From JBHPFQ01 sp042571625 (GTDB taxonomy: Bacteria; Patescibacteriota; Minisyncoccia; Portnoybacterales; UBA2143), in assembly GCA_042571625.1 (NCBI GenBank), contig JBHPFQ010000003.1, positions 1 through 45,927 on the forward strand: a stretch of DNA of 45,927 nucleotides, written 5' to 3'. This document shows, one piece after another, positions 18,949 through 27,592 of the stretch. Both the position numbers and the translations under genes were made by a program. Position 1 is the stretch's first letter; every line of letters begins with the position of its first letter. The notes beneath the pieces are model-generated. The model was not told the origin of the DNA. It saw only the letters and a program-made list of their open reading frames with translations, and ran no database searches.

Positions 18949-19836
18949 TTATAGTTGGCGCTGATGGATAATAATATCAGCAAGAGTGCCGATTAGCCAA
19001 AATTGCATACCTAAAAAAAAGGTTAGAATAGTTTTGTCTGATATATTCTTGTTAAAAATTAAATCATATCCTAAAAATGTTGTACCTATTGTTAAAAAGG
19101 TAAGAGCAATAGGGGCAAAGACTTTTAGAGGATTGAAATAAAGAGTAATTCTAGAGATTAGATTAAAAAAATTAATCGTGTCATGAATTGGTCTAATTTT
19201 TGATTTTCCTTTCCTTTTATAATAATCAATTGAGATATATTTAATCCTATAGTTATTGCTAATCATTGCTACGGTAATTGTTGAAGTAAAAGAAAAACCG
19301 TTGCAAAGCAGATTTTTGAATCTTTCAGATATATCTTTATGGAAAACACGTAGCCCGGAGTTTAGGTCTGGGATGTTATAGTCTGTTAGATAATTTGCAT
19401 ATTTATTTAAAATTATTTTTGGTAATCGTCTTACAAATGGAACTTTAACATTTCTTCCATTTCTGGCGCCGACAACCATATCATAGTTTTTCGTGTAATT
19501 GATTAGTCCTGGCAAGCGGTTGGCTGGATAAGTGCCATCAGCATCAATTATAGCAATTAGTTCATAGCGAGCTTTTTTAATGCCCGTTTTAATTGCGGCT
19601 CCATAACCGTTATTATTTTTTTGGCAAATTAATTTAATTCCTTTGTTAGTAAATTTTTTAATTTTTTCTATAGTTTTGTCTTGAGAACAATCGTCAACTA
19701 CAATTATTTCAAATTCTATGTCTCTTCTTGATTTCATTACGTTCAATAGATCATTTAGCAATGCGGAAATTCCATATTCTTCATTGTATGCTGGCACAAT
19801 TATGCTAACTTGTAGTTTGCTTATTTCATTGTTCAT
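18949..19836 (-). CDS. GT2 polyprenyl-phosphate sugar transferase (DPM1/GtrB-like)
   Basis: The 295-aa protein opens with VSIIVPAYNEEYGISALL and has EIIVVDDCSQDKT, the NNGYGAAIKTGIKKA block and the DXD-type metal site DADGTYP, the GT2 GT-A signature of dolichyl/undecaprenyl-phosphate glycosyltransferases. Two hydrophobic segments near residues 232-285 form a C-terminal membrane anchor like GtrB/ArnC. It would make polyprenyl-phosphate sugar donors, which GT-C enzymes such as the 3170-5191 product use. It is the first gene of the minus-strand pair with the aminotransferase. Confidence 0.88.
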   Translation of the reverse strand: MNNEISKLQVSIIVPAYNEEYGISALLNDLLNVMKSRRDIEFEIIVVDDCSQDKTIEKIKKFTNKGIKLICQKNNNGYGAAIKTGIKKARYELIAIIDADGTYPANRLPGLINYTKNYDMVVGARNGRNVKVPFVRRLPKIILNKYANYLTDYNIPDLNSGLRVFHKDISERFKNLLCNGFSFTSTITVAMISNNYRIKYISIDYYKRKGKSKIRPIHDTINFFNLISRITLYFNPLKVFAPIALTFLTIGTTFLGYDLIFNKNISDKTILTFFLGMQFWLIGTLADIIIHQRQL

Positions 19837-19855
19837 ATAATCAATTTTTGATTAT
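19837..19855 (-). repeat. Inverted repeat abutting the GT2 start codon
   Basis: Perfect 8-bp arms (ATAATCAA / TTGATTAT) with a 3-bp centre lie directly before the GT2 ATG. It could be an operator or an mRNA hairpin at the start. No leaderless-type -10 precedes this gene; a TATGAT at 19867-19872 (minus) is a possible -10. Confidence 0.5.
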
Positions 19856-19984
19856 TTTGTTTGGTTATCATAGAATTTTTAGAAATTATTTTCATATTTG
19901 ATGTATTTTTTGTATATTATGAATTAATTGTTAAAACTATAACAAGAAAATAATTAATAATCAAGTTGTGGAGATGATTATAGC

Positions 19985-20012
19985 TTGAATTTTTTAATTA
20001 CAGTGTTATTAT
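19985..20012 (+). promoter_or_regulatory. Promoter of radical SAM gene 4, leaderless spacing
   Basis: TTGAAT (19985-19990), 16-bp spacer, TATTAT (20007-20012) with an extended -10 TG one base upstream (20004-20005), then 7 nt to the ATG at 20020. Confidence 0.6.
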
Positions 20013-20019
20013 TAATAAT

Positions 20020-21438
20020 ATGAAAATATTATTTTTAAATCCGCCATTTACGGAATATGGTGGATTAGAAGGACATGGTGGCAGGGCATTGCCTTTGAAC
20101 TTGGCTTATTTAGCTGCTTATCTAAGGCAGCAAATGTCAGGTGTGGAAATTGTAGTTTTAGACTGCGAAGGTTTAAGCTTGTCTTATGACAAAATTAAGC
20201 AAGAAATAAAAACTATTGGACCAGATTTAGTAGCCATAACCGCTCCCACGCCGGCGTTTGCCCAAGTTTTAGAAATCTGTCGAATTATTAAAGAAATCTC
20301 TTCGAAAATTATAACGGTAGTTGGAGGTCCGCATCCGACTGCGCTTCCGATAGAAACAACTTTGGAAAAAAATATTGACGTGTCGGTTATAAACGAAGGT
20401 GAAATAACTTTTACAGATTTAATTCAAGCTATTAATAAAAGAAAGTCCTTGTTAGAAGTCCCGGGAATTATTTTTAAAAATGAGCAAGGAAATGTTTGTC
20501 AAACAATTAAAAGAAATTTGATTGAGGATTTGGATATTTTGCCATTTCCAGCACGTGATCTTTTTCCAATAAACATATATTTTCCTCCTCCAACCAAAAG
20601 AATGAGTGATAAGAAAGCAGGCAATATGATTAGTTCTCGTGGATGTTGTTATCAATGTACTTATTGTATGGCAAGTTTTATTTGGCAGAGAAGAGTACGA
20701 TTTAGAAGTATCAAAAATGTAGTTGACGAAATTGATGAATGTTTAAATAAATATGGTATTGGAGAATTTAATTTTCATGATGAGCTTTTTACAATTAATA
20801 AAGAAAGAACAATACAGTTTTGTAAGGAAGTTAAGAAGAGAAAATTAGACATAGTATGGGTATGTATGTGCAGAGTAGATTATTTAGATATGGAGACATT
20901 AAAAGAAATGAAACAAGCAGGATGTAGAAAAATAATGTTTGGTTTTGAGTCTGGATCTCAGATGATTTTAAATAAAATGAAAAAAAGAGTTGCATTAGAA
21001 AAAGCTGAACAAGCGGTGAAATTAGTAAAAAGAGCAGGTATAAGAACAGCTGGTAATTTTATGTTTGGGAACATTGGCGAAACAGAAGAAACAATTAGGC
21101 AAAGTATTAAATTAGCCAATAAATTGAATACAGATACTATGGCTTTTTTTATTGCTAGTCCTTATCCGGGAACGGAATTTTATCAAATAGCCAAAGAAAA
21201 TGGTTATTTCCGTAAGGATTTGGAGTGGAAAGATTTTACTATAGTTTCCAATAATATTCCGCCTATTAATTTGCCGGGTTTGCCAGCTAAAAAGATTTTG
21301 GAATGGCAAAAAAAAGCATATCGTCAATATTATTTAAGGCCAAGATATATTTGGAGTAAATTAGTTGGAATAAATAGCGTAGTTGATTTGAAAAATTTAT
21401 ATAATGGTGCTAAACTATTTTTAAGATTAGAAAAATAA
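20020..21438 (+). CDS. B12-binding-type radical SAM protein (copy 4)
   Basis: The 472-aa product begins MKILFLNPPFTEYGGLEGHG, then PDLVAITAPTPAF and VVGGPHPTALPIE of the cobalamin-binding-type domain, the CxxxCxxC motif at Cys209, Cys213 and Cys216 (SRGCCYQCTYC, with an extra Cys210), IMFGFESGSQMIL in the barrel and a C-terminal YYLRPRYIWSKLVGI segment. It has its own promoter and is followed 11 nt later by a methyltransferase. The family (BchE/HpnP-like) includes C-methylases, but the substrate is unknown. Confidence 0.87.
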   Translation: MKILFLNPPFTEYGGLEGHGGRALPLNLAYLAAYLRQQMSGVEIVVLDCEGLSLSYDKIKQEIKTIGPDLVAITAPTPAFAQVLEICRIIKEISSKIITVVGGPHPTALPIETTLEKNIDVSVINEGEITFTDLIQAINKRKSLLEVPGIIFKNEQGNVCQTIKRNLIEDLDILPFPARDLFPINIYFPPPTKRMSDKKAGNMISSRGCCYQCTYCMASFIWQRRVRFRSIKNVVDEIDECLNKYGIGEFNFHDELFTINKERTIQFCKEVKKRKLDIVWVCMCRVDYLDMETLKEMKQAGCRKIMFGFESGSQMILNKMKKRVALEKAEQAVKLVKRAGIRTAGNFMFGNIGETEETIRQSIKLANKLNTDTMAFFIASPYPGTEFYQIAKENGYFRKDLEWKDFTIVSNNIPPINLPGLPAKKILEWQKKAYRQYYLRPRYIWSKLVGINSVVDLKNLYNGAKLFLRLEK

Positions 21439-21449
21439 TAATATTATCT

Positions 21450-22118
21450 ATGAATAATAGAATAGAAATATATCAAAAAAATTATTGGGAAAGGGAAGAT
21501 TTAAATAAGAGAAGATCTCCGCAACACAAAGTTATAAGAGAATATGTTGTTCCTAGAATTGATTTATTAAGACGTTATCTTGATATTACTAAACAGACTA
21601 GTCTTTTGGATGTTGGTTGCGGTAATGGTTTTTTTACTTATTATTTTGATAAAATTTGTAATACTTGCGGGGTAGATTATTCTAAAAAAATGCTTCAGAT
21701 AAATCCAGTCAAGAAAGTTTTTTTAATGGATGCTAATAATTTGGGATTTGAAGATAATTCATTCGATGTGGTTTTTTGCGATGCTTTATTGCATCATGTT
21801 GAGAACATTGACGATGCAATTAAAGAAATGAAACGTGTTTCTAGAAAATATGTTGTTATCCTTGAGCCCAATAGGAATAATCCATTAATGTTTTTATTTT
21901 CATTTTTAGTTAAAGAAGAAAGAAATGCATTAAAGTTTTCATTGTCATACCTTAAGAATAGAATAAAGGATAATGGATTAGAAGTTATAAATAGCTTTTC
22001 TTATGGGATAATGCCTCCCAATAAAACGCCATCTTTTCTTCTTTTTTTAATGCAGTTGTCTAATTTTAGACAGCCATTTGGAATAACTAATTTTATAATA
22101 TCTAAAAAAATATTATAA
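21450..22118 (+). CDS. Class I SAM methyltransferase (type 11)
   Basis: The 222-aa protein has motif I LLDVGCGNGFFTYYF (about residues 49-63), the acidic GVDYSK motif II and SFDVVFCDALLHHVEN, the UbiE/type-11 methyltransferase pattern. It follows radical SAM copy 4 after 11 nt and is probably co-transcribed. Likely targets are sugars or lipids of the glycan pathway (inference). The C-terminal third is hydrophobic and could interact with the membrane. Confidence 0.82.
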   Translation: MNNRIEIYQKNYWEREDLNKRRSPQHKVIREYVVPRIDLLRRYLDITKQTSLLDVGCGNGFFTYYFDKICNTCGVDYSKKMLQINPVKKVFLMDANNLGFEDNSFDVVFCDALLHHVENIDDAIKEMKRVSRKYVVILEPNRNNPLMFLFSFLVKEERNALKFSLSYLKNRIKDNGLEVINSFSYGIMPPNKTPSFLLFLMQLSNFRQPFGITNFIISKKIL

Positions 22119-22134
22119 TTAGCTTATTTTCATA

Positions 22135-23466
22135 TTATCGCCCCATTCCTTTTAAAACAATATTTATTGTTCTAAGGATAATGCTTGTATCTAAAATTAT
22201 TGAGCGGTGTTTGATATAATACAATTCATATTGTAGTTTTTCAATGCTATCTTTTACAGAAGCGCCATAGTGAAAATTAACTTGGGCCCATCCGGATAAT
22301 CCAGGACGAACAATATGTCTAATTTGATAATATGGAATCTCTTTTTCTAATTGTTGGACAAATTCAATTCTTTCTGGTCTTGGTCCTATAAAACTCATTT
22401 GTCCTAATAAAATATTCCATAATTGTGGCAACTCATCTATCCGAGTTTTTCTTATAAATCTGCCTATTTTAGTTATGCGATGATCTTGTTTATCCGCCCA
22501 TTGGGCTCTGCCTTTTTCTGCCTCGTGAATCATTGAACGGAATTTAACAACATTGAATATTAAGCCATCTAATCCAATTCTTCTCTGTTTATAAAAAACA
22601 GGTCCAGGGCTGTCTAATTTAATAGCCAATGCAATAAATGGATAAAGAATTAAACTAGTAATTCCAAAAATAATTGCTCCAAAAATATCTAAAACTCTTT
22701 TTATAGATTCATAAAAATTCTTTTGGCTTTCAGTTAGATTTTCCAAAAACCATATTTCTCCAATACTGGAAACAGGAACTTTACCTAATATTTTTTCATA
22801 AAAAGAAGGTAGATCGCTAAAACTAATTTTTAATGGAAGACATTGATATAAACTTCTTACTAATTTTGAATTTTGATGAGGATCAATTGCTGTTACTATT
22901 ATTTTGATATTTTTTTGGACAGCTGTTTCTAACAAATCAAAAGGCGTTTGGATATCTTCTGTTTTTATCTGTTGAACTATTTGATATCCTAATTGTGGAT
23001 TATTTCTAGTTATTTCTTTAATTTGTTCAATTTCTTTATTTTCTCCTATAATCAAAACGTTATTTGCAAGAGCTGATGCTCTAAGAGAGTGATTATAGAT
23101 TTGTCTCCAGATAGAAAATAATAATGCGAATATAATTAGATTTAAGAATAAATTTGTTTTTGGCGCAATCCCAAAATATGGTATAAAGTAGAAAAATGCG
23201 ATAGATAATCCAGTATTGATTATTAATGTTTGAAAAAGTATTGAATAAAATTTAATATTATTTCTAGCAAGAGTTAATTCATATAATCCATTTATAAAAA
23301 ATACTATAAGCCATATTACGTATATAATGGTAAATGGCCAAAAATGTTGTCCGCAATTTTTAGCTATAGATTTCAATCCATAACGAATAAATAAAGTAGC
23401 TAAAAGAGAAGCGTATAAGAACAAAATATCGCCTATTAGTAGTATTATTTTTTTAGCATTTGGCAT
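22135..23466 (-). CDS. Initiating polyprenyl-phosphate sugar-1-phosphate transferase (WbaP/WcaJ-like)
   Basis: The 443-aa protein has four or five N-terminal hydrophobic segments (residues 1-130), a Rossmann-like CoA-binding-type middle domain (VLIIGENKEIEQIK, about 145-250) and a C-terminal bacterial sugar transferase domain. In order the latter shows KRVLDIFGAIIF, DSPGPVFYKQRRIG, FKFRSM-like VKFRSMIHEAE, RKTRIDELPQLWNILLGQMSFIGPRPE and RPGLSGWAQVN. It transfers a sugar-phosphate from a nucleotide sugar to undecaprenyl phosphate, the committing step of glycan assembly. It has its own promoter, back to back with that of the peptidase gene. Confidence 0.93.
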   Translation of the reverse strand: MPNAKKIILLIGDILFLYASLLATLFIRYGLKSIAKNCGQHFWPFTIIYVIWLIVFFINGLYELTLARNNIKFYSILFQTLIINTGLSIAFFYFIPYFGIAPKTNLFLNLIIFALLFSIWRQIYNHSLRASALANNVLIIGENKEIEQIKEITRNNPQLGYQIVQQIKTEDIQTPFDLLETAVQKNIKIIVTAIDPHQNSKLVRSLYQCLPLKISFSDLPSFYEKILGKVPVSSIGEIWFLENLTESQKNFYESIKRVLDIFGAIIFGITSLILYPFIALAIKLDSPGPVFYKQRRIGLDGLIFNVVKFRSMIHEAEKGRAQWADKQDHRITKIGRFIRKTRIDELPQLWNILLGQMSFIGPRPERIEFVQQLEKEIPYYQIRHIVRPGLSGWAQVNFHYGASVKDSIEKLQYELYYIKHRSIILDTSIILRTINIVLKGMGR

Positions 23467-23472
23467 AAAAAT

Positions 23473-23500
23473 ATTTTACCATTTTGGCTTGATAAATCAA
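23473..23500 (-). promoter_or_regulatory. Promoter of sugar transferase gene, leaderless spacing
   Basis: On the minus strand: TTGATT (23500-23495), 16-bp spacer, TAAAAT (23478-23473), then 6 nt to the ATG at 23466. Its -35 directly abuts the -35 of the divergent promoter. Confidence 0.6.
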
Positions 23501-23517
23501 GGAATTTATAGTAAAAT
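23489..23517 (+). promoter_or_regulatory. Promoter of metallopeptidase gene, leaderless spacing
   Basis: TTGATA (23489-23494), 17-bp spacer, TAAAAT (23512-23517), then 6 nt to the ATG at 23524. The two divergent -35 boxes together read TTGATAAATCAA, a near-palindrome. Confidence 0.6.
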
Positions 23518-23523
23518 TTAGCA

Positions 23524-25485
23524 ATGATAAAAAGGCTATCATTAATTTTATTAATTTCGGGTATCATTTGTTTCGGTGCTCAAAGAGTTTATGCGGCTTC
23601 AATGGGAGAAGAAGTCGTTTTTAATGTTGATTCTTTATATGATTCAATTGAAAGGGAAGAATTAACAGCAACTTTGCATGTTGTCGGAAGTCATGTTTAT
23701 TTTTATATTGATAATGCATATTGGAGAAATCTAAGTAGCGTTGAAAGAACTGTATTTATAATGAATTTAGAAAATTTATCAGACGAATTTGATAGGGTTA
23801 TCTATCCCAAAGAAAGAGCTGTTTTTGGTTCGGAATGGAGTCCTGGAATAGACGGTGATAAAAAGATTACAGTTTTGATCAGTCAATTAATTGATGACGC
23901 GGCTGGATATTTTAATACTTATGACGAGTATCCAAAGGATCAAATTCCTTCTTCGAATGAAAGAGAGATGATTTATTTAAATGCTATTGTTGTTGAGAAT
24001 GAAATGGCAGGAGCTTTCTTAGCTCATGAATTTCAGCATTTAATTACTTTTTATCAGAAAACTAAATTATATAATCTAGAAGAAGATGTCTGGCTTAATG
24101 AAGCTCGTTCAGAATATTCAGCAACTGTTTGTGGATATAATAATAATTATATTAATAGTTATTTAGCTGATCGTGTGGATTTATTTTTAGATTCTCCATC
24201 AGATTCTTTAACTGAATGGAAAAATAGTTCTTCTGATTATGGAGTTGTTAGTTTATTTTTTCATTATTTAGTTAATCATTATGGTAAAGATATTATTACG
24301 AAAATGGTTTTGAATAATAAAATTGGGATTGAGAGTATTAATCAGGCATTATTGGATTTAGGATATACTGATACGTTTTCTGACATTTTTGCTAATTGGT
24401 CGATTTCTAATTATATTAATGATTGCGATATTAACTCTGATGATAAATATTGCTATAAAGATAAAGATTTAACATATGATAGATTGCATGTTGATTATTC
24501 TTCTAGTTATAGTGGTTTTCCAAATCTAATTGTTTCAAGAAGTAGTGCTGTTAAAGATTGGTCGCCTCGTTGGTATAGATTTAGGCAAGTAGAGGTTGTC
24601 TCTACTGATAAAGATACTCTCAAACTTGAATTTAGGGGTATTGGGCAAGAGGCAGATTTTCGTGTATCTTATATTATTACAGACGAAGACAATCAGACAA
24701 CTGTACAATTTATGTCATTAAATAATCAGAAAGGCGCTGTTTATATTCCTAATTTTACAAGTTTAAACAAATCAGTTGTTATAGTCCCATTTAATCAATA
24801 TAAGAAAAGCGATTTCGGCGATAACGAAAATGCTGTATCTTTTACTTTTACCGCGTCCAGTGTTGATGAAGGATCTATCTCTATTAATAGTATTGTTCCA
24901 AGCGTTGGTCCGTCCGCAGGTGGATTTGAGGCCGTTATTAACGGTAGCGGATTATCTTCTGCTGTTAAAATAAATTTTGGGAAATCTATTATAACCAATT
25001 TTAATATTGTTGATGACAAAACGATTAATTTTATAGTTCCTTCCCAAGAACAAGGCAAAATTAATATCAGCGTAATTGATGATAAAAACAATGAAGTTTT
25101 TTTAGTAAATGGATTTTCTTATATCAAATCTTACGTAGAAGGAAGTTTAATTAGGGCTAAAGGAGATTATAAAGTGTATATTATTAAAGGTAGTTATAAA
25201 AGATGGATACAGCATCAGGATATTTTTAATATGTATGGTCATTTGAATTGGGAAGATATAATAGATGTTGAGCCGGAAGAATTGGAATATTATCAGAATG
25301 CTTGGTTGATAAGATCCGATAAAGATGAACATGTTTATGAAGTTAATACTGACGGAACAAAGCATTGGTTGAATATGACTGCTGAAGAATTTAATATTAG
25401 TGGTAGAAGGTGGAATATGGTTTATATTGTAAATAATTTTGAACGGGATTTTTACAAGACTAGTTCGGATATTTTATTTCAATAA
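23524..25485 (+). CDS. Secreted zinc metallopeptidase with TIG domain
   Basis: The 653-aa precursor has a signal peptide (MIKRLSLILLISGIICFGA, likely cleaved after VYA near residue 24). The catalytic motif HEFQH is at residues 168-172 with a third ligand candidate Glu193 in WLNEARSEY, the pattern of gluzincin families such as M30 (hyicolysin-like). An IPT/TIG immunoglobulin-like domain follows near residues 455-540. The tail (540-653) has two YxV-type units around KGSYKRWIQHQDIF and TDGTKHWLNMTAEEF, a cell-surface module I have seen in Patescibacteria-like proteins. It probably acts outside the cell on host or envelope proteins (inference). Confidence 0.8.
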   Translation: MIKRLSLILLISGIICFGAQRVYAASMGEEVVFNVDSLYDSIEREELTATLHVVGSHVYFYIDNAYWRNLSSVERTVFIMNLENLSDEFDRVIYPKERAVFGSEWSPGIDGDKKITVLISQLIDDAAGYFNTYDEYPKDQIPSSNEREMIYLNAIVVENEMAGAFLAHEFQHLITFYQKTKLYNLEEDVWLNEARSEYSATVCGYNNNYINSYLADRVDLFLDSPSDSLTEWKNSSSDYGVVSLFFHYLVNHYGKDIITKMVLNNKIGIESINQALLDLGYTDTFSDIFANWSISNYINDCDINSDDKYCYKDKDLTYDRLHVDYSSSYSGFPNLIVSRSSAVKDWSPRWYRFRQVEVVSTDKDTLKLEFRGIGQEADFRVSYIITDEDNQTTVQFMSLNNQKGAVYIPNFTSLNKSVVIVPFNQYKKSDFGDNENAVSFTFTASSVDEGSISINSIVPSVGPSAGGFEAVINGSGLSSAVKINFGKSIITNFNIVDDKTINFIVPSQEQGKINISVIDDKNNEVFLVNGFSYIKSYVEGSLIRAKGDYKVYIIKGSYKRWIQHQDIFNMYGHLNWEDIIDVEPEELEYYQNAWLIRSDKDEHVYEVNTDGTKHWLNMTAEEFNISGRRWNMVYIVNNFERDFYKTSSDILFQ

Positions 25486-25486
25486 T

Positions 25487-26335
25487 ATGAAAATTCAGAA
25501 AAATGTTTTTTTGTCTAAACACGTAACTTTTAAAATTGGCGGGCTTGCTCGCTATTTTTTTATTGCTAAAAATAAAAAAGATATAATTAATGCAATTAAG
25601 TTTTCTCAAGAAAAAAAACTTTCTTATTTTATTTTAGGCGGAGGGAGTAATTTGTTGGCGAGCGATAATGGTTATGATGGAATAGTAATTAAAATTTCAA
25701 ATTCAAAAATATCTTTTAACAATAAAATTATTAAAGTTGATGCTGGCGTCAAATTAATGGATTTAGTTGATTTTTCTATTAAGAATAATCTATCTGGGTT
25801 GGAATGGGCGATTGGTATTCCTGGGACGGTCGGCGGAGCTGTTCGCGGTAATGCAGGTGCGTTCGGGCATAGTATTTCAGAAGTAATTGAGAAAGTTATA
25901 GTTTTGAGAAATAATAAAGATAAAAAATGTAATGATAAAGATTGCGAATTTTCATATCGCGATAGTGTTTTTAAACATAATAGTGATATTATTATTTCAG
26001 CAGAATTGCAATTACAAAGAGGCTATAAAAAACAAAGCCAAAAATTAATACAAGATTATTTAAAACAGAGGAAGCAAAAACATCCATTAGAATATGCATC
26101 AGCAGGATGTGTTTTTAAAAATCCAAAACCATTATCAACTGCCCAGCTTATTGAAGATTGCGGTCTAAAAGGAAAACAAATCGGCGGAGCGAAGATTTCT
26201 GAGAAACACGCTAATTTTATTGTTAATCTTGGAGATGCTAAATCAGATGATGTAATAAAATTAATTCAATTTATTAAAATAAAAATTAAGGATAAATTTA
26301 GCGTAGAGTTAGAGGAGGAAATTCAGTATTTATGA
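25487..26335 (+). CDS. murB: UDP-N-acetylenolpyruvoylglucosamine reductase
   Basis: I start at the ATG at 25487 (MKIQKNVFLSKHVTFKIGG), one base after the upstream stop. The 282-aa FAD enzyme shows LGGGSNLLASDNGYDG (FAD phosphate loop), WAIGIPGTVGGAVRGNAGAFG, SYRDSVFK (substrate Arg) and SAGCVFKNP, where Cys takes the place of the catalytic Ser seen in E. coli, as in many other MurBs. The C-terminal ELEEEIQ supplies the conserved Glu. It reduces UDP-GlcNAc-enolpyruvate to UDP-MurNAc in the cytoplasm, so the cell makes peptidoglycan. No other mur genes are in the window. Confidence 0.94.
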   Translation: MKIQKNVFLSKHVTFKIGGLARYFFIAKNKKDIINAIKFSQEKKLSYFILGGGSNLLASDNGYDGIVIKISNSKISFNNKIIKVDAGVKLMDLVDFSIKNNLSGLEWAIGIPGTVGGAVRGNAGAFGHSISEVIEKVIVLRNNKDKKCNDKDCEFSYRDSVFKHNSDIIISAELQLQRGYKKQSQKLIQDYLKQRKQKHPLEYASAGCVFKNPKPLSTAQLIEDCGLKGKQIGGAKISEKHANFIVNLGDAKSDDVIKLIQFIKIKIKDKFSVELEEEIQYL

Positions 26336-26365
26336 TTGACAGGAGAATAGGAAATTTTGTATGAT
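26336..26365 (+). promoter_or_regulatory. Promoter of endonuclease Q gene, leaderless spacing
   Basis: A consensus TTGACA (26336-26341), 18-bp spacer, TATGAT (26360-26365), then 6 nt to the ATG at 26372. It starts inside the intergenic gap right after murB and decides the start codon. Confidence 0.68.
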
Positions 26366-26371
26366 GTAATT

Positions 26372-27574
26372 ATGAAGTTTATTGCTGACCTGCATATTCA
26401 TTCGAAATATTCTAGAGCTACATCTAAGGATATGGACGTGGAAAATTTGGATAAGTGGGGAAGAATAAAAGGAATTAAAGTTTTAGGCACGGGTGATTTT
26501 ACTCATCCTGCGTGGATTAAAGAATTAAGAGAAAAATTAGAGCCAGCCGAACAAGGACTTTTTAAAGTAAAGAAGTCGGATACTGGAACTCGTTTTCTTC
26601 TTAGTAGTGAAATTAGTTGTATTTATTCTAAAAATAATCGGGTGCGTAAAATACATATTGTTGTTTTGGCTCCCGATTTTTTAGTTGTTGAGAAAATAAA
26701 TACTCAGCTTGATCGGATTGGGAATATAAAATCTGATGGGCGACCTATTTTGGGATTGGATGCTAGAGAGTTGGCAAAGATTGTATTAAATATTTCTTCG
26801 GATTGTTTGGTTATTCCTGCTCATATCTGGACACCGTGGTTTTCTTTATTCGGAGACAAGTCCGGGTTTGACACTATTGAGGAATGTTTTGAAGATTATT
26901 CTAAGTATATTTATGCTGTTGAAACAGGATTGTCTTCAGATCCTAAAATGAATTGGAGATTATCAGCTTTAGACAATATAACTTTAATAAGTAATTCAGA
27001 CGCACATTCAGCAATTAAGATCGGTAGAGAAGCAAATGTTTTAAATACAGATTTAAGTTATAATGGAATTGCAGAGTCGATTAAAAATAAAAGTTCTAAA
27101 AAATTTATTGAAACAATTGAATTTTTTCCTCAAGAAGGAAGATATCATTATAATGGTCATAGAAAGTGTAATTCTTGTTTGTCCCCTCAAGAATCAAAAA
27201 AAATTAAAAATATTTGTCCGGTTTGTGGACGTCCATTAACTGTTGGGACTTGTCATAGGATTGATGATTTGGCAGATAGGGATTATGGCATAGTTCAAGA
27301 AAATAGTGTTCCTTTTAAAAATTTAATTCCGCTGAATGAGATTATTGCCGAAGTAAAGGGAGTTGGAGTTAGAACAAAAACAGTTAAAAAGGAATATGAT
27401 AATTTAATTAATCATTTTGATTCAGAGTTTAAAATATTATTAGAAGAGAAAGAAGAAGACATAGAACAAATTAGTTGCAGAAAAATCGCGGAAGGAATAA
27501 ATAGAGTTCGCTTAGGCAATGTTAATATAGAGCCAGGATATGACGGAGAATATGGAAAAATAAAAATTTTTTAA
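26372..27574 (+). CDS. Endonuclease Q-like PHP-domain DNA repair nuclease
   Basis: The start at 26372 (MKFIADLHIHSKYSRATSK) is chosen over a TTG at 26357 because the promoter -10 lies between them. The 400-aa protein has an N-terminal PHP metal site (DLHIHS, residues 6-11), TGDFTHPAW, SEISCIY, PAHIWTPWFSLFG and SNSDAHS, then a zinc finger (Cys266, Cys269, Cys282, Cys285) and a helical C-terminus with two KGVGVRT-like segments. This is the arrangement of EndoQ, first described in Pyrococcus, which nicks 5' of deaminated bases and abasic sites. Activity is inferred from family. It is followed 18 nt later by the hibernation factor gene. Confidence 0.82.
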   Translation: MKFIADLHIHSKYSRATSKDMDVENLDKWGRIKGIKVLGTGDFTHPAWIKELREKLEPAEQGLFKVKKSDTGTRFLLSSEISCIYSKNNRVRKIHIVVLAPDFLVVEKINTQLDRIGNIKSDGRPILGLDARELAKIVLNISSDCLVIPAHIWTPWFSLFGDKSGFDTIEECFEDYSKYIYAVETGLSSDPKMNWRLSALDNITLISNSDAHSAIKIGREANVLNTDLSYNGIAESIKNKSSKKFIETIEFFPQEGRYHYNGHRKCNSCLSPQESKKIKNICPVCGRPLTVGTCHRIDDLADRDYGIVQENSVPFKNLIPLNEIIAEVKGVGVRTKTVKKEYDNLINHFDSEFKILLEEKEEDIEQISCRKIAEGINRVRLGNVNIEPGYDGEYGKIKIF

Positions 27575-27592
27575 TATAAATAATAAAAAAAT

